Assembly: GCA_964304625.1 (NCBI GenBank)
Contig: OZ199838.1
Location: forward strand, 16,926,001-16,990,000
Direction: 5' to 3'
Source: Kudoa neothunni
Lineage: Eukaryota > Cnidaria
DNA: 64,000 bases
Part shown: positions 1 to 10,065 of the stretch, in pieces
Position numbering within the stretch: the first letter of the stretch is position 1
Layout of the letters: the number at the start of each line of letters is the position of its first letter
Made by a program: the position numbers and the translations under genes
Notes under the pieces: model-generated
What the model saw: the letters and a program-made list of their open reading frames with translations, nothing else
Told to the model about the DNA's origin: nothing
Database searches by the model: none

Positions 1-282
1 AGAAATTTATATATATCAATGCCATAGTAATTAATCTATTAATGTTAAAAATTTTGAGATTACATAGAATTTTATAACATTATTATTAAATATTGAATTA
101 TAGAATAGCAGTCGAACTACTTAAAAAATTAAATACAAAAGTGAAATATTTGCGATAACAAGGGTGGAGACAAACTTTTGAATATTTTCGTGGCCGCTTG
201 GATTGCTCGTTAAGATTAGAAAAATGCTCAAAATTAGGATTAAACTGTTGCACCGTTATTCGGTCTGTGTTGTTGAACGAGC

Positions 283-2011
283 ATGTCGGCCATCGAACTC
301 ATGAATGAATTCGTTGTTAAGGAAGGTCACTGTGAAAATCAATACTTTTCCATTTATCGACAACGGATTGAATCTCTTCGAGAGACTATCACAGCCGTAG
401 CAATGAAACGCTGGAAAATGGAGCCTATTGTATTAGCGAATGTATCTCCCGCGTTCAGTTGTTGTATAATGGGAGTGCTATTCAAAAAAATGAAGCTTCA
501 ACCATCTGTGCTGAGCTCCATCGAGAAAAAAGTTTTTCTGATTGTGGTTCTCCAGTGTAGAATTTTTGTAGAATCATGTGGATGTGAGCATTCCTAAGAA
601 ACGTCTTATTGATGTGAACGATTATTTAATCCTAGAAGATAGCACTCAACGAGTGGTTTTGTGTGGAACCAAAATGGACCCCAATAAATTTGTCACTGGT
701 GTGGTTATGGGTGTAAAGGGTGTGATGTTGGCAAATGGCTCATTTGAGGTGGAAGACTATGTTTACCCTAATTTTTATGTCATTCCCAAAGAGTTGAATC
801 TTTTGGGTTCCAAATTCTCTGCACCTTCAAAAAAGTATTAATACCAATCTCCTAAATTCTGTTATAATTTTTCAACATATTGACGTTTTCCATGCTTCAT
901 GTAGTTGGATTTTGTTTCTCAGCGGGTTGAATTTTTCTCTTGTTGACAACCACTCGAACAGTCTACAATATTTGTACCATTCACTGAAATTTGCTCAAAG
1001 CAACTTACACCCGTTGCATGTAATGATTTCAAAATAACTGTGATCTTTTGGCTAATTATTAACTAATAGAATTCTCTTGGTAATATTGGTCATGTGGTGA
1101 TTTGTGGAGGGATTTTTGACGGAGAACTTTTTAGGAACGATGCAAAAATAATGGTATGAAATTAGATCTATTAGAATCCGCATGCTATTTTTCAACGTGA
1201 TGAATTAGGTACGAAGAAATATGACCAACAATACCGCAAATACATTAAACAATGTTTTGAAGAGCGCCGATAACTTTCTCTATAATTTATTGGTATGTTG
1301 AAGAGCTCCAATGATATGTAAGCGATTTTGTGATGGTTTAGTGCCTTGGGGTTGAGATGAGTGTGATGCCCGGTGAAAATGATCCTGTGAGTTATTTTCT
1401 TCCTCAACAACCGTTCCATCCGTGCATCTTTCCCAAATCCTCCTCCACCAGGAATTTCCATGCGGCCACCAATCCCTACGAATTCAGTTTAAATAACAAT
1501 GAGTAAATTCACATCTTTTAATTGGACAATTTAACGTTTGTATTTCTATTAGAATCTTGGGAACTTCTGGCCAACCTATTTCCAGCATTCAAAACTACAC
1601 TGATATTGATTCTGCTATAGATGCACTTGAATTGTGTTTACAATCACAAATCATTTCTCCAAGCTCACCTGATATTTTAGGTTGGTATTATTTTTAAGGT
1701 ATTTGTTTTAATTTGTGTTAATTCAATTAGGTTGTTACCCCTATAAAAACAATGATCCGTTCATCATGAATCATCCCCCCAAGGTTTTATTCTGTGGTTG
1801 TCAAAGTGAATTCTCGTCAAAACTTATTAATCGTATGAAGTTATATGTAATAGTAACAGGTGACTAAATTGAATTTTTAGTCACTGATGTTACTGGGAAA
1901 GTACATGAAACGCTTTTGATGTCGGTTCCCAACTTTTCTTCTGAGGCCATTGCAGTTCTTTTGAACAGCGAGACTTTGGAATGTTTCCCTCTCGAGCTGC
2001 AAGCCATTTAG
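283..2011 (+). CDS. POLD2: DNA polymerase delta small (regulatory) subunit, 9 exons
   Basis: Second subunit (p50/B-subunit) of replicative DNA polymerase delta, which acts in the nucleus and links the catalytic subunit to the other accessory subunits. I spliced nine exons: 283-531, 572-834, 905-1019, 1070-1153, 1209-1292, 1342-1502, 1553-1680, 1731-1832, 1881-2011. All introns (40-70 nt) are GT..AG and all phases agree, giving 438 residues against about 469 in human. Family landmarks in order: LQPSVL near residue 77, VEDYVYP, ILFLSGL, the inactive-phosphatase signature MPGENDP followed by PQQPFHPCIFP and TNPYEF, then LGTSGQ, CYPYKNNDPF and MSVPNFS. The N-terminus is shorter than in human; the start is the first ATG in frame with the family match. 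No upstream neighbour is visible in the window. Confidence 0.95.
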
Positions 2012-4826
2012 TAATGTAACCATCATTCACAATGATACAATTTTTTTGTGTGATTTGAACAAAGAATTATTGCCTTAAAGATGAACAACATTTTAATTGT
2101 TATTTATTTGTAAGAAAAAAAGGAAAATTATCAGATCTAATTAAATTCGTCATTTTAAACACTCTGAAAATACACAAATTTATCATAAATATAGCAGTTG
2201 AGACTTTATTATATTTAAAAATTCGTGAATATTATTCAAATTACGTGTTCGGGTGACTACGACTCTTGAATTTAGCGATCGAACATCGATCTCATTTGTT
2301 TCTGGTGTAAAAACGTCTATTATGTTAAAAAATGTTTGAAAGAATTTTTATTACATGAGACATGCGATTTATAGCTTAAGTCAATATAAGGATAAAGAGA
2401 AAAATAACTGCGTATAAATTACAAAATTGGGTGGTTCTTACCTATGTTGAATGAGGGAATTTTCACCATTAATAGATATCGTTGGAGGTAAAGATCAGGC
2501 AAAATGCATCAGACCGTGACAGGTGTAAATCATTTTCTTCTCCATTTTTATTTATTTCCTTTTTAAGCGATTAATTTATTGAAATGAATATACATTGAGA
2601 AAAATCCCATCATACTGACAATATTTTTAGAATTTAGGGTGATAATTACTAGAGTAAAATCGAAATAATTTTATTCAGAGTTATATTACTCAAATAAATA
2701 TTGTTTTTTTAGTCCGCCGAGCCCTTGTCTCAAGGAGTAATTTACTATTTTAATCAATTAGTTTAAGCTTAAAAATTTATAATATTTAGAAAATAATTTT
2801 TTTTATTTTTATAATTACTGAAAAAAATCGATTGATGTGAATAAATGAATATATAGTGAACATAATAACGATAAAATTAAACGTATGGAACGTTCATTTG
2901 ACATTGGAAGTATATTGACAGCTAACTCCTTAGCTTATAACGAAAATTACTTAAATTTTATCCTAATTGTATCAATAGTTGCCCAAAAATTAATAACTTC
3001 ATGTTATGGAATCAGAAAATTCAAAACTACAATGATACAAACGTTACTAAGCTAATACTCGAAAAATTTATTATTTATAAAATTTAAATTTTTAAATTTA
3101 TTATTTATAAAATTTAAATTTTTAAATTTATTGAACCAAACATTGATACAATAATGTGGTATCATGATTTTTTTAAATTTTTTTTTTAGCACTACAATTA
3201 ATATTATTACATTCAACAAATTTTAATTGAAGAATATAATATGGAAAAATGTTTATAACTAATTTTATGACGAAAAAAGTGATATAAATATTTAAATATT
3301 AAAAATTTCTTTTTAATTCTATTTAAACTTTAATCTATAAAATTAAAAACTTGGACCAACATCACCAACTTAATTAATGTATTCGTATAAGGTAGGGTGC
3401 TCGTATCTCCCACAAGAAATATGGAACCGATATAAATACTGGGCAACATTGCTTTCTGAATAACATTTAACGAGTTTATTCCATTCACCCTTTTTAGTGT
3501 TTAATAACAGAATTTAAAATTTTTAAATGATTTTAATATTTAACAAGAAAATTATGTTTAATGGCAAAGAATTAATTATTATTTAAAAAATATAAAAACA
3601 ACACGACTAATATTGTTTACATATAGAAACCTTCTGAAAGTTCCACTAAAAATATGAACTATAAAAACGAATTATTCTTAGTTATGGTTCACAAATCGTT
3701 GAAATAACCTTTTTTATTTGAATATCTCGGAATTTGTTACGATACATACGATCAAAAAATTATATTATATAATATTGAGATTTTCGACTCCCGAAAACCG
3801 CGAAAGGATTCTTAGATTCTTAGATCCTTAGATCCTTAGCCCAATTCACGAATCTCATCGCGATCTATTTAATGATTATAAAATTAAAAATATTTTATTT
3901 ATCTTATTTAAACACTATATATTAATTTTAAACACCTCATATCGCCTACTACTCCAAAATGATTCCCTAATGAGCATAAAATTATTGTATCCAAGAATAT
4001 TATATATTTAAATTCCTACCTTCTATAATATTCTCAAAAATTATAACGCTACAAGACTTATATAAGGCTGATCTATAAATGTAAAGTGTAATCAAAAGCT
4101 TTATTCATCTTTGGACCCCAATAATCTTTCGCGCATAAAGTATTTGGTATATAAGCGGTAAAATAATTTAATAACTATAAAATCGTAACGTTAACATCAG
4201 ACAGATGCCATTAAATTATATATATATATTTATAAATAATATTCAAAAAAGTCAAGCGATAGAAGTCGCATGGAAAATGAAGCGCAAACCTCAATTGGAT
4301 TTAAAATATTCAGTGTAACACTACAAAAGCCAATAACCCATGATATGTTTCAAAATTAATAAAAAGATTAGAACATTTAAACCATTGTTTCCTACTTTTT
4401 TGTTCACGGAGCTCCTACTAGCTATGCTAAATGAATACGAACCCCTATTTATATTTACCACGTATAATCTACATCTATATTTATGCTTATGATATTACTG
4501 TTCCTTAAGTATTTTGTAAATCCAAATTTTATTATAATCAACAATTTATGAATAAAAACCCTTTCATGGAGGCTCTAAAATCAGGGACGTATCTATGTAT
4601 CTATCCCTTTGGAAAAAAACCTCAAGTTTGAAAACATTGATTTACACTTCAAAATTTAAAAAAAATTCGCAATATTTTAAAAAAGATTAGTAATGCTTTT
4701 ATACACGACGAAATTCTAAAATTCCTAACTGAATACTGAATATACAAGGGCACTGCATTAGAGTGGAAAAGTCAAAAAGTTGTATCAAATTACAAACTAA
4801 ACATCTAAATTAAATACAACAGCCAG
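2012..4826. other. Intergenic, no gene seen
   Basis: AT-rich sequence between the 3' ends of POLD2 and the RSL1D1-like gene. No convincing coding exon on either strand. It holds a tandem duplication of a roughly 36-bp unit at about 3064-3135 and a small TTAGATCC-type tandem repeat near 3808-3840. Confidence 0.6.
3064..3135. repeat. Two-copy 36-bp AT-rich tandem repeat
   Basis: The unit beginning AAATTTATTATTTATAAAAT is repeated directly, with essentially identical copies. Looks like local slippage or a tandem duplication; no function suggested. Confidence 0.8.
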
Positions 4827-5819
4827 TTAACTATTTTCAACATCTTTCAAGTATAATGGTATAGCGATCGAATCGTTGGTTTTGATATGTAACGACTTAA
4901 TGGATTTCCAGCCTCCAGGTATGTGATTCACACACACTTTCACACTGTGAACCAAATTATGAAGAAGTTGGTCCTCATTCATATCAACCCTTCCAATTTT
5001 GACACTACTAAAAATCAACCAGTTTATATTGACCCCACATAAACTAGTAATAACTACCAATTTTGTGAATCCTTTTTGAAGCGCACATAAACACACTGAG
5101 TGGCCTTTTTGATATCGGAGGAAAGAGATGACGACTTGAGGTCTATTCTAATTGGTAGTCTAAGAAATAAGAACATTCAAATCGAATGGACAACAAAATT
5201 TTTAAAAAGTATACTTTTTGTGCTCGTAGAAATGTTTTCCGAGCAAATTCGGCAGCAAATGGAGAATATATCGATCCGCAAGGAATATATCATACATATT
5301 GCAGAGTTTGCGTTTTTGTTCGAATGTTTTGAAGTGGGTTGTCAATTTTTGCAAGCTAATAACCTAAATCGGGAAATATAAAAATGTAAAAATTAAAAAA
5401 TCCTACTTCAGTGATTGCATCTATGTGTTGTGAAGATAGTAACTGTTTGACCACCTTACGGGGATCTTTGCTGAACAAACAAACTCTAGGATTTTCCACT
5501 GGAAAGTAAGGTAACGGTCTAAAATTGTATTTACATCTTTTTGAAAAAAGTCAACCAAACAATGATACATTCGAATAGGTTTGATGTGAGTTGTTTTTTT
5601 TCCACCCACAACTGAAACATTCAAAAAAATCGGATCTATATCTTCGAAAAGTTTGACCTTTTTATGGGAGTCTTCGGTTGTCGAGTTGGCATCATTATGG
5701 TGATGCTTCTCGTTGAAGATTTTGAGCGCTGAGATGGCTTTTAATGACTGAAAATAATTAAAATGTAAATCTGCGGGAAGTTTACATGCAAATACCTGTT
5801 CGTTATTGATTTCTGTCAT
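4827..5819 (-). CDS. RSL1D1: Ribosomal L1-domain protein (RSL1D1/Utp30/Cic1-like), 6 exons
   Basis: Nucleolar ribosome-biogenesis factor carrying a ribosomal-protein-L1 fold. Six exons on the minus strand (5796-5819, 5569-5747, 5407-5518, 5215-5363, 5058-5159, 4827-5007) splice in phase to 248 residues; introns are 43-55 nt with GT..AG ends. Diagnostic stretches: KPIRIPLPYFPVENPRVCLF with SKDPRK, then YDIFLADRYILHLLPNLLGK, then HKKLPIRIDL, and at the C-terminus SVKIGRVDM with IPGGWKSIKSLHIKT and PLYLKD. These match the eukaryotic L1-like branch rather than the cytosolic L10a protein. The first exon is only 8 codons. It is divergent from the ARF gene, with about 240 bp between start codons. 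RSL1D1 and Utp30 are paralogous names for this family; I cannot separate them from sequence alone. Confidence 0.88.
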
Positions 5820-6059
5820 TTGATTGTATGAACGGTATCGCACGAGTTACCAAGTATCGGCAATATTCGTCCACCTAACGTTAATTTATAGTTTAAACTT
5901 TTAGTTATTTTATAACATTCTGTGGAGATTCTATTAAAATTAATTTTTTTTGATATTTCCACGATTCTATAGATAATAATACACGGCAACAGGCATCCGA
6001 TTAAATTGTATAAACCCCGCAAGCGTAATCCATTGTTGATAGTGAGTCAGATTTGTAAT
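5820..6059. promoter_or_regulatory. Shared 240-bp region between two divergent start codons
   Basis: The RSL1D1-like gene (minus) and ARF gene (plus) start on either side of this 240-bp AT-rich stretch, so both promoters must lie in it or overlap the genes. No specific element could be recognised. Confidence 0.5.
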
Positions 6060-6626
6060 ATGGGAAATGTGTTGTCGAATTTTTATGAGCAAATAAGAAG
6101 TCTTTTTGGTAACACTAAGGTACGAATAATAATGATTGGATTGGACAACGCTGGCAAAACCACCATTCTATATCAACTGAAATTCTGCAAAAACACCCCA
6201 ACAATACCAACAATGGGTTTTAATGTTGAGACTGTGAGCTATAAAAATTTCTCACTTGTTGTGTGGGATGTGGGTGGTCAAGATAAAATCAGACATTTGT
6301 GGAGTGTGTATTCGGCAACCTCGAATGGAATCATTTTTGTTGTGGATAGTTCCGATCCAAGACGTATTACAGAAGCCAAAACTGAACTGTTTAATATTCT
6401 ACGCGAGAAATCACTGGAAAATGTCCCCTTGCTTGTTTTCTGCAACAAACAAGATATGGTGGATAGTATCAGTGTAGCTGAGATGAAAGAGAGACTAGGC
6501 CTCAATGAGGTTGTCGATAGAAATTGGTTTCTTCAACCTGCGGTTGCCACTGAGGGAAGTGGTCTGCGGGAAGGTCTTGATTGGTTTGTCAACCAGCTAC
6601 GGTCCAACTCTATTTTTTTCAAATAG
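6060..6626 (+). CDS. ARF-family small GTPase
   Basis: ADP-ribosylation factor type GTPase, 188 residues, no introns. Starts MGN, giving an N-terminal glycine at position 2 for myristoylation, followed by an amphipathic helix. P-loop GLDNAGKTT, switch I region IPTMGFNVET, switch II WDVGGQDKIRHLW, guanine-binding NKQD, and the C-terminal ATEGSGLREGLDW block correspond to SAK/ATSGDGLYEGLDW of canonical ARFs. Odd points are D for A in GLDAAGKTT and the CNKQDM segment, so it is divergent from class I ARFs. It probably recruits coats or effectors to Golgi or endosomal membranes. The reading frame is open 18 codons upstream, but the MGN start at 6060 is the one the family demands. ARF1 versus ARF6 class was not resolved. 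Confidence 0.95.
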   Translation: MGNVLSNFYEQIRSLFGNTKVRIIMIGLDNAGKTTILYQLKFCKNTPTIPTMGFNVETVSYKNFSLVVWDVGGQDKIRHLWSVYSATSNGIIFVVDSSDPRRITEAKTELFNILREKSLENVPLLVFCNKQDMVDSISVAEMKERLGLNEVVDRNWFLQPAVATEGSGLREGLDWFVNQLRSNSIFFK

Positions 6627-7311
6627 ATATCAGTTGATGACTGCTGTGTAATGTGTGTGTAATTTTTGTTTCAACGTCCATCCTCAAATTTTCCTCTTTC
6701 ATATGGTAGCCTATCTGTTTATATTTTTTCAAAATAATTGATGGAGCTCTTTTAAAATTTATAGAATCTATTTAATGCGACACGATCCTATGGCAATCTA
6801 TTCTAGTTTTATATTGATTTATTTATTATTTGAGTGTTTTTATTATGTGGCGTCATTAAGTTTATTTTAGTTATGAATTGCAATTAAAAAATTTATGTTT
6901 TATTTTCTCTTAATTTGTCGTTTGTTTACCTTAGCTTTTTACAAATTGATCTATGATCACCTATCAGTAACAAGCTTTTTCATTGTTTAGTGAGCATGTG
7001 GGTACTAATTCAAAACTAAGGTGTATAAAAGTGAGATATTAAATTTCACACTTACTGACATTTATCTTCTTCTATATATATAACGCCGTAGTGTGTGTTT
7101 GTCAATTCATATTCAAATAGGGAAACTTTTTTAATATTTAAGATTATTTTTATACTTTAAAAAATACAAGATTAACTACAAAAATGAAATGAAACTTGTT
7201 GATTGCTTATAAGGTGTTGAATTCGTAGTTTAAACTTGTTGTAGGCAGATTAGCACTGATGATAATAAAATTAACACTGCATATGCTTTTCTAACGGGTT
7301 CAGCGAAAGTA

Positions 7312-7542
7312 TTGAAACGATTGATTTCTGTAAGGAAATACAACTTAAACTTTGTAATTTTACTTTTCTCCTTTTTGGATGTAGTTAAGACGATCTACAA
7401 CATTCGTTTGTGTGTAGAAGGGAACCCGGCGTATTCGAATATTTGTTGTTTAAACGGGAAGTTAATTCGCGTGGAAAAATTACCTGCTTCACATGTTGAA
7501 TTAATGCTAAAAAGTGTTCATTATTTTTTAAATATATTGTAA
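7312..7542 (+). CDS. Unassigned ORF, doubtful
   Basis: The frame stays open from about 7234 to the stop at 7542, with mixed polar and hydrophobic composition and no recognisable motif. A GTAAGG donor-like site at about 7330 lies inside it, but splicing there to nearby acceptors breaks the frame. It could be a terminal exon of an unseen gene or a chance ORF. Confidence 0.2.
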   Translation: MKRLISVRKYNLNFVILLFSFLDVVKTIYNIRLCVEGNPAYSNICCLNGKLIRVEKLPASHVELMLKSVHYFLNIL

Positions 7543-8626
7543 CTGAAGTTGAGATGTTTTCTTTAAATGGAACACTACTAACAAATTTTTAGATTAGTTG
7601 GATAATGCGATTAATATGCCGCATGAGTTAAAGTAATTTTGATTTCTAATTAAGATAGAATGCACTCTAGGAGAAAGTGAAGAAGAACGGGATATTACCC
7701 TTTAATTTGATTAACATTGTATCCATAAGAATGATACCGTGATTCTACTTTTCGTTGAATACTTTAAACGATGGGTCCGTGGTCTGTTAAACCTCGGAAG
7801 ATGGAGCTAAAAAATTAACGCGGGAAACGAAGGGGGTGCATTTTGTATCCAGAGAATTTTCATGTTATTGCACTTATGCGCCAAACAAATTATTTCATAT
7901 ACTTGACAATTTATTTAAATTAACAAATACCACATAAAAGTAAAAATAGTTTAGCAATATGGTAAGAAACGCGTATTTTATCGATAGTCACGTTTCACGA
8001 AAGAAACAACGAATCGGTTATATATCCGACATAAATATATTTTACAACAAAATGAAAAACCAATTAACTACTCCTAGAGGAATCAACGTTCAGCTTCAAT
8101 GTTTTTTCGCATCTCTACCATAAAACCAACAAACTCAGCGGTTGTAGATTACCGATAATTCTCGTTAATCCCAAAGATGGATTACTAGATTAATTTGGAG
8201 TGGAGCTCTTTTTCAACTTAGCATTCATCGTTTAACTATAATCTTCAATTTAATAATTGGGGGAAAAATATAATATTGATGAGGGGTGAAGACTAAATAA
8301 AATCAATTACATGTATATACATACACTAAAATGAACGATAATAATTATTTTTGAGTTATTTGCATTATTAGCTTTCACAGCATACTATAGTATTAATGAA
8401 TATTATTTTTTAAGTTAAATTGATTTTTTAATACAAAATTTAAAACCTCCGAATAATTATGCGAATTAAAAAATTTTTTATATATTGACTACTATCATAA
8501 TTTTGAATAAAGTATAATTTATTCGAAATGTAGATTTCGTTATATTAATATAAATTTCATCCATACAATGAATGTTTGCCCTCAAAGTAGAACGTAACTT
8601 GAATAAATATATTGAGCTTAATTTAT

Positions 8627-8881
8627 TTAAAAATGCAATTGAGACATTTTAAATTGCTCATGTAATTTAATTAGCCCGAATTCAGTTTTTGGAATGTTTA
8701 AGACAAAATTCTGGTCCTTTTTTTCAATATTTTTTGAACAGTGAGTATATCTTGACTGCATCAGGTTTAAAATTATTTCCCCAGAAATAGATGTTTTGTC
8801 GCTCCTGGTGTGTTTGTTAAATAATAGGAATCTAATTTTAATATGTGAATAATGGTTATTTTCTAAACTTGGACGATTCAA
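8627..8881 (-). CDS. Unassigned ORF, doubtful
   Basis: 84 codons, no recognised motif, lysine- and asparagine-rich as expected from base composition. Upstream sequence on the same strand gives no consistent exon. Listed only because it is among the longer open frames in an otherwise empty stretch. Confidence 0.15.
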   Translation of the reverse strand: MNRPSLENNHYSHIKIRFLLFNKHTRSDKTSISGEIILNLMQSRYTHCSKNIEKKDQNFVLNIPKTEFGLIKLHEQFKMSQLHF

Positions 8882-9545
8882 AACATTCGGTTTGATGAGA
8901 TACGCTACAAGTTTGCGAAAAAAACATCGCCACCGGTTTCGATTACTTGATCACAGGTCTGGGAACTTCGATATCCATATTATGTAAGCGTTAAATTCTG
9001 GAACACCGATAAGATTCATAAACATGCTGAAAGGCCATCTTCTAGTTATAAAAACACAGCTGTACTTTTACGCCATTCGATTGTCACCATCAAACCTCGG
9101 TTGGTTTGATTATAATTGATAATTATTTTAGAGTTATTTTTTTATGATCGTTCAATCTCTCTATCATGGAAATCCGATGATAACAGATAAATGGTACGCT
9201 TTTTCTTTTGAACGTATGGCATTAGCGTTACGTTCTCACTGAAGATAAATTATGGCGATGACTCATCGCGATTAGTCATATTCTGTAGAATTTCAGGTAT
9301 GCAGCATTTTTTTCTTATAAAAATTGTCATTAACTTAATATTCTTTTGCAACAAGAACAGCGCCATTGGATGCGGGTGAAAAAATTATCAGTTTCTAATC
9401 CTCCCCTAAAACCATGAAATGATGTAATATTTTCTAAAATCCCCACAGAATCAATCTAATTAATAACACGATTGCGAAAATTCATCCTTTTTCTTGATTT
9501 TCGAATACATTCCCATCGGAAATCCGACTTAGTAATTGATATCTT

Positions 9546-10031
9546 CTATAATATCTCATCACACTCGATTTTGGACTCATATAAAATTTCTGAATATTCG
9601 AAAAAGTCATAGTTAGAACATTCATCACATTAACCATCCTCAAATTCCAGGCCACTGTCAACATATCCTCCATTTTTAATTAAATTCCCAATAACATCAT
9701 CCGAACTATTTTTTAATATCATTTCCTTATGTAAAATGTCAAAAATTAAAGACCGAAAAATTTTCGAATGAAAATACACGTACCCGCAAAAACCAAATAA
9801 CAAAGTTAACAATCGTGTGTACGTCAAATTAATCTCATCGTCCATCGGATTCTGTCGGCGGAAGTTAAAAGAATAATTTCTTAAGGTTCTTCGACATTTT
9901 ATTTTAATTTCGTTGAATCTTCTTAACCCTTCCCGTATTGCGAAAAAAACTGGACGTGATCCTACGTGGAGTACTTGCCGTACCTCAGCAAAAATACGCC
10001 TAGTCAATTTTAAATCCTCCGAAGTATACAT
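9546..10031 (-). CDS. Hypothetical protein with one hydrophobic segment, 2 exons
   Basis: Exon 9635-10031 joins exon 9546-9589 across a 45-nt GT..AG intron in correct phase, giving 146 residues. This intron size matches the certain genes in the window, which supports a real gene. The N-terminal third is basic (MYTSEDLKLTRRIFAEVR). A hydrophobic stretch, LLTLLFGFCGYVYF, near residues 71-84 could be a membrane segment. The C-terminal third is acidic. No family recognised. The TTAA of a piggyBac element begins about 30 bp upstream of the start codon, so the native promoter has probably been displaced. Confidence 0.5.
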
Positions 10032-10065
10032 AATTTAAACTATCATAAACATATGTATATATTAA

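Larger units (their letters stand above)
6627..9545. other. Intergenic with two doubtful ORFs
   Basis: AT-rich. A plus-strand ORF at about 7312-7542 (76 codons, extended upstream in frame) and a minus-strand ORF at 8627-8881 are the only open frames of note. Neither resembles a family I know, and neither gains an obvious splice partner. Confidence 0.4.

Noticed and set aside
1192-1461. Minus-strand ORF of 89 codons
   Set aside because: Lies antisense across POLD2 exons; the plus-strand frame has the family match.
5100-5381. Plus-strand ORF of 93 codons
   Set aside because: Antisense shadow of exons 4 and 5 of the RSL1D1-like gene.
5816-6022. Minus-strand ORF of 68 codons upstream of the RSL1D1-like start
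   Set aside because: Occupies the shared promoter; family similarity begins only after the ATG at 5819 and the frame differs.
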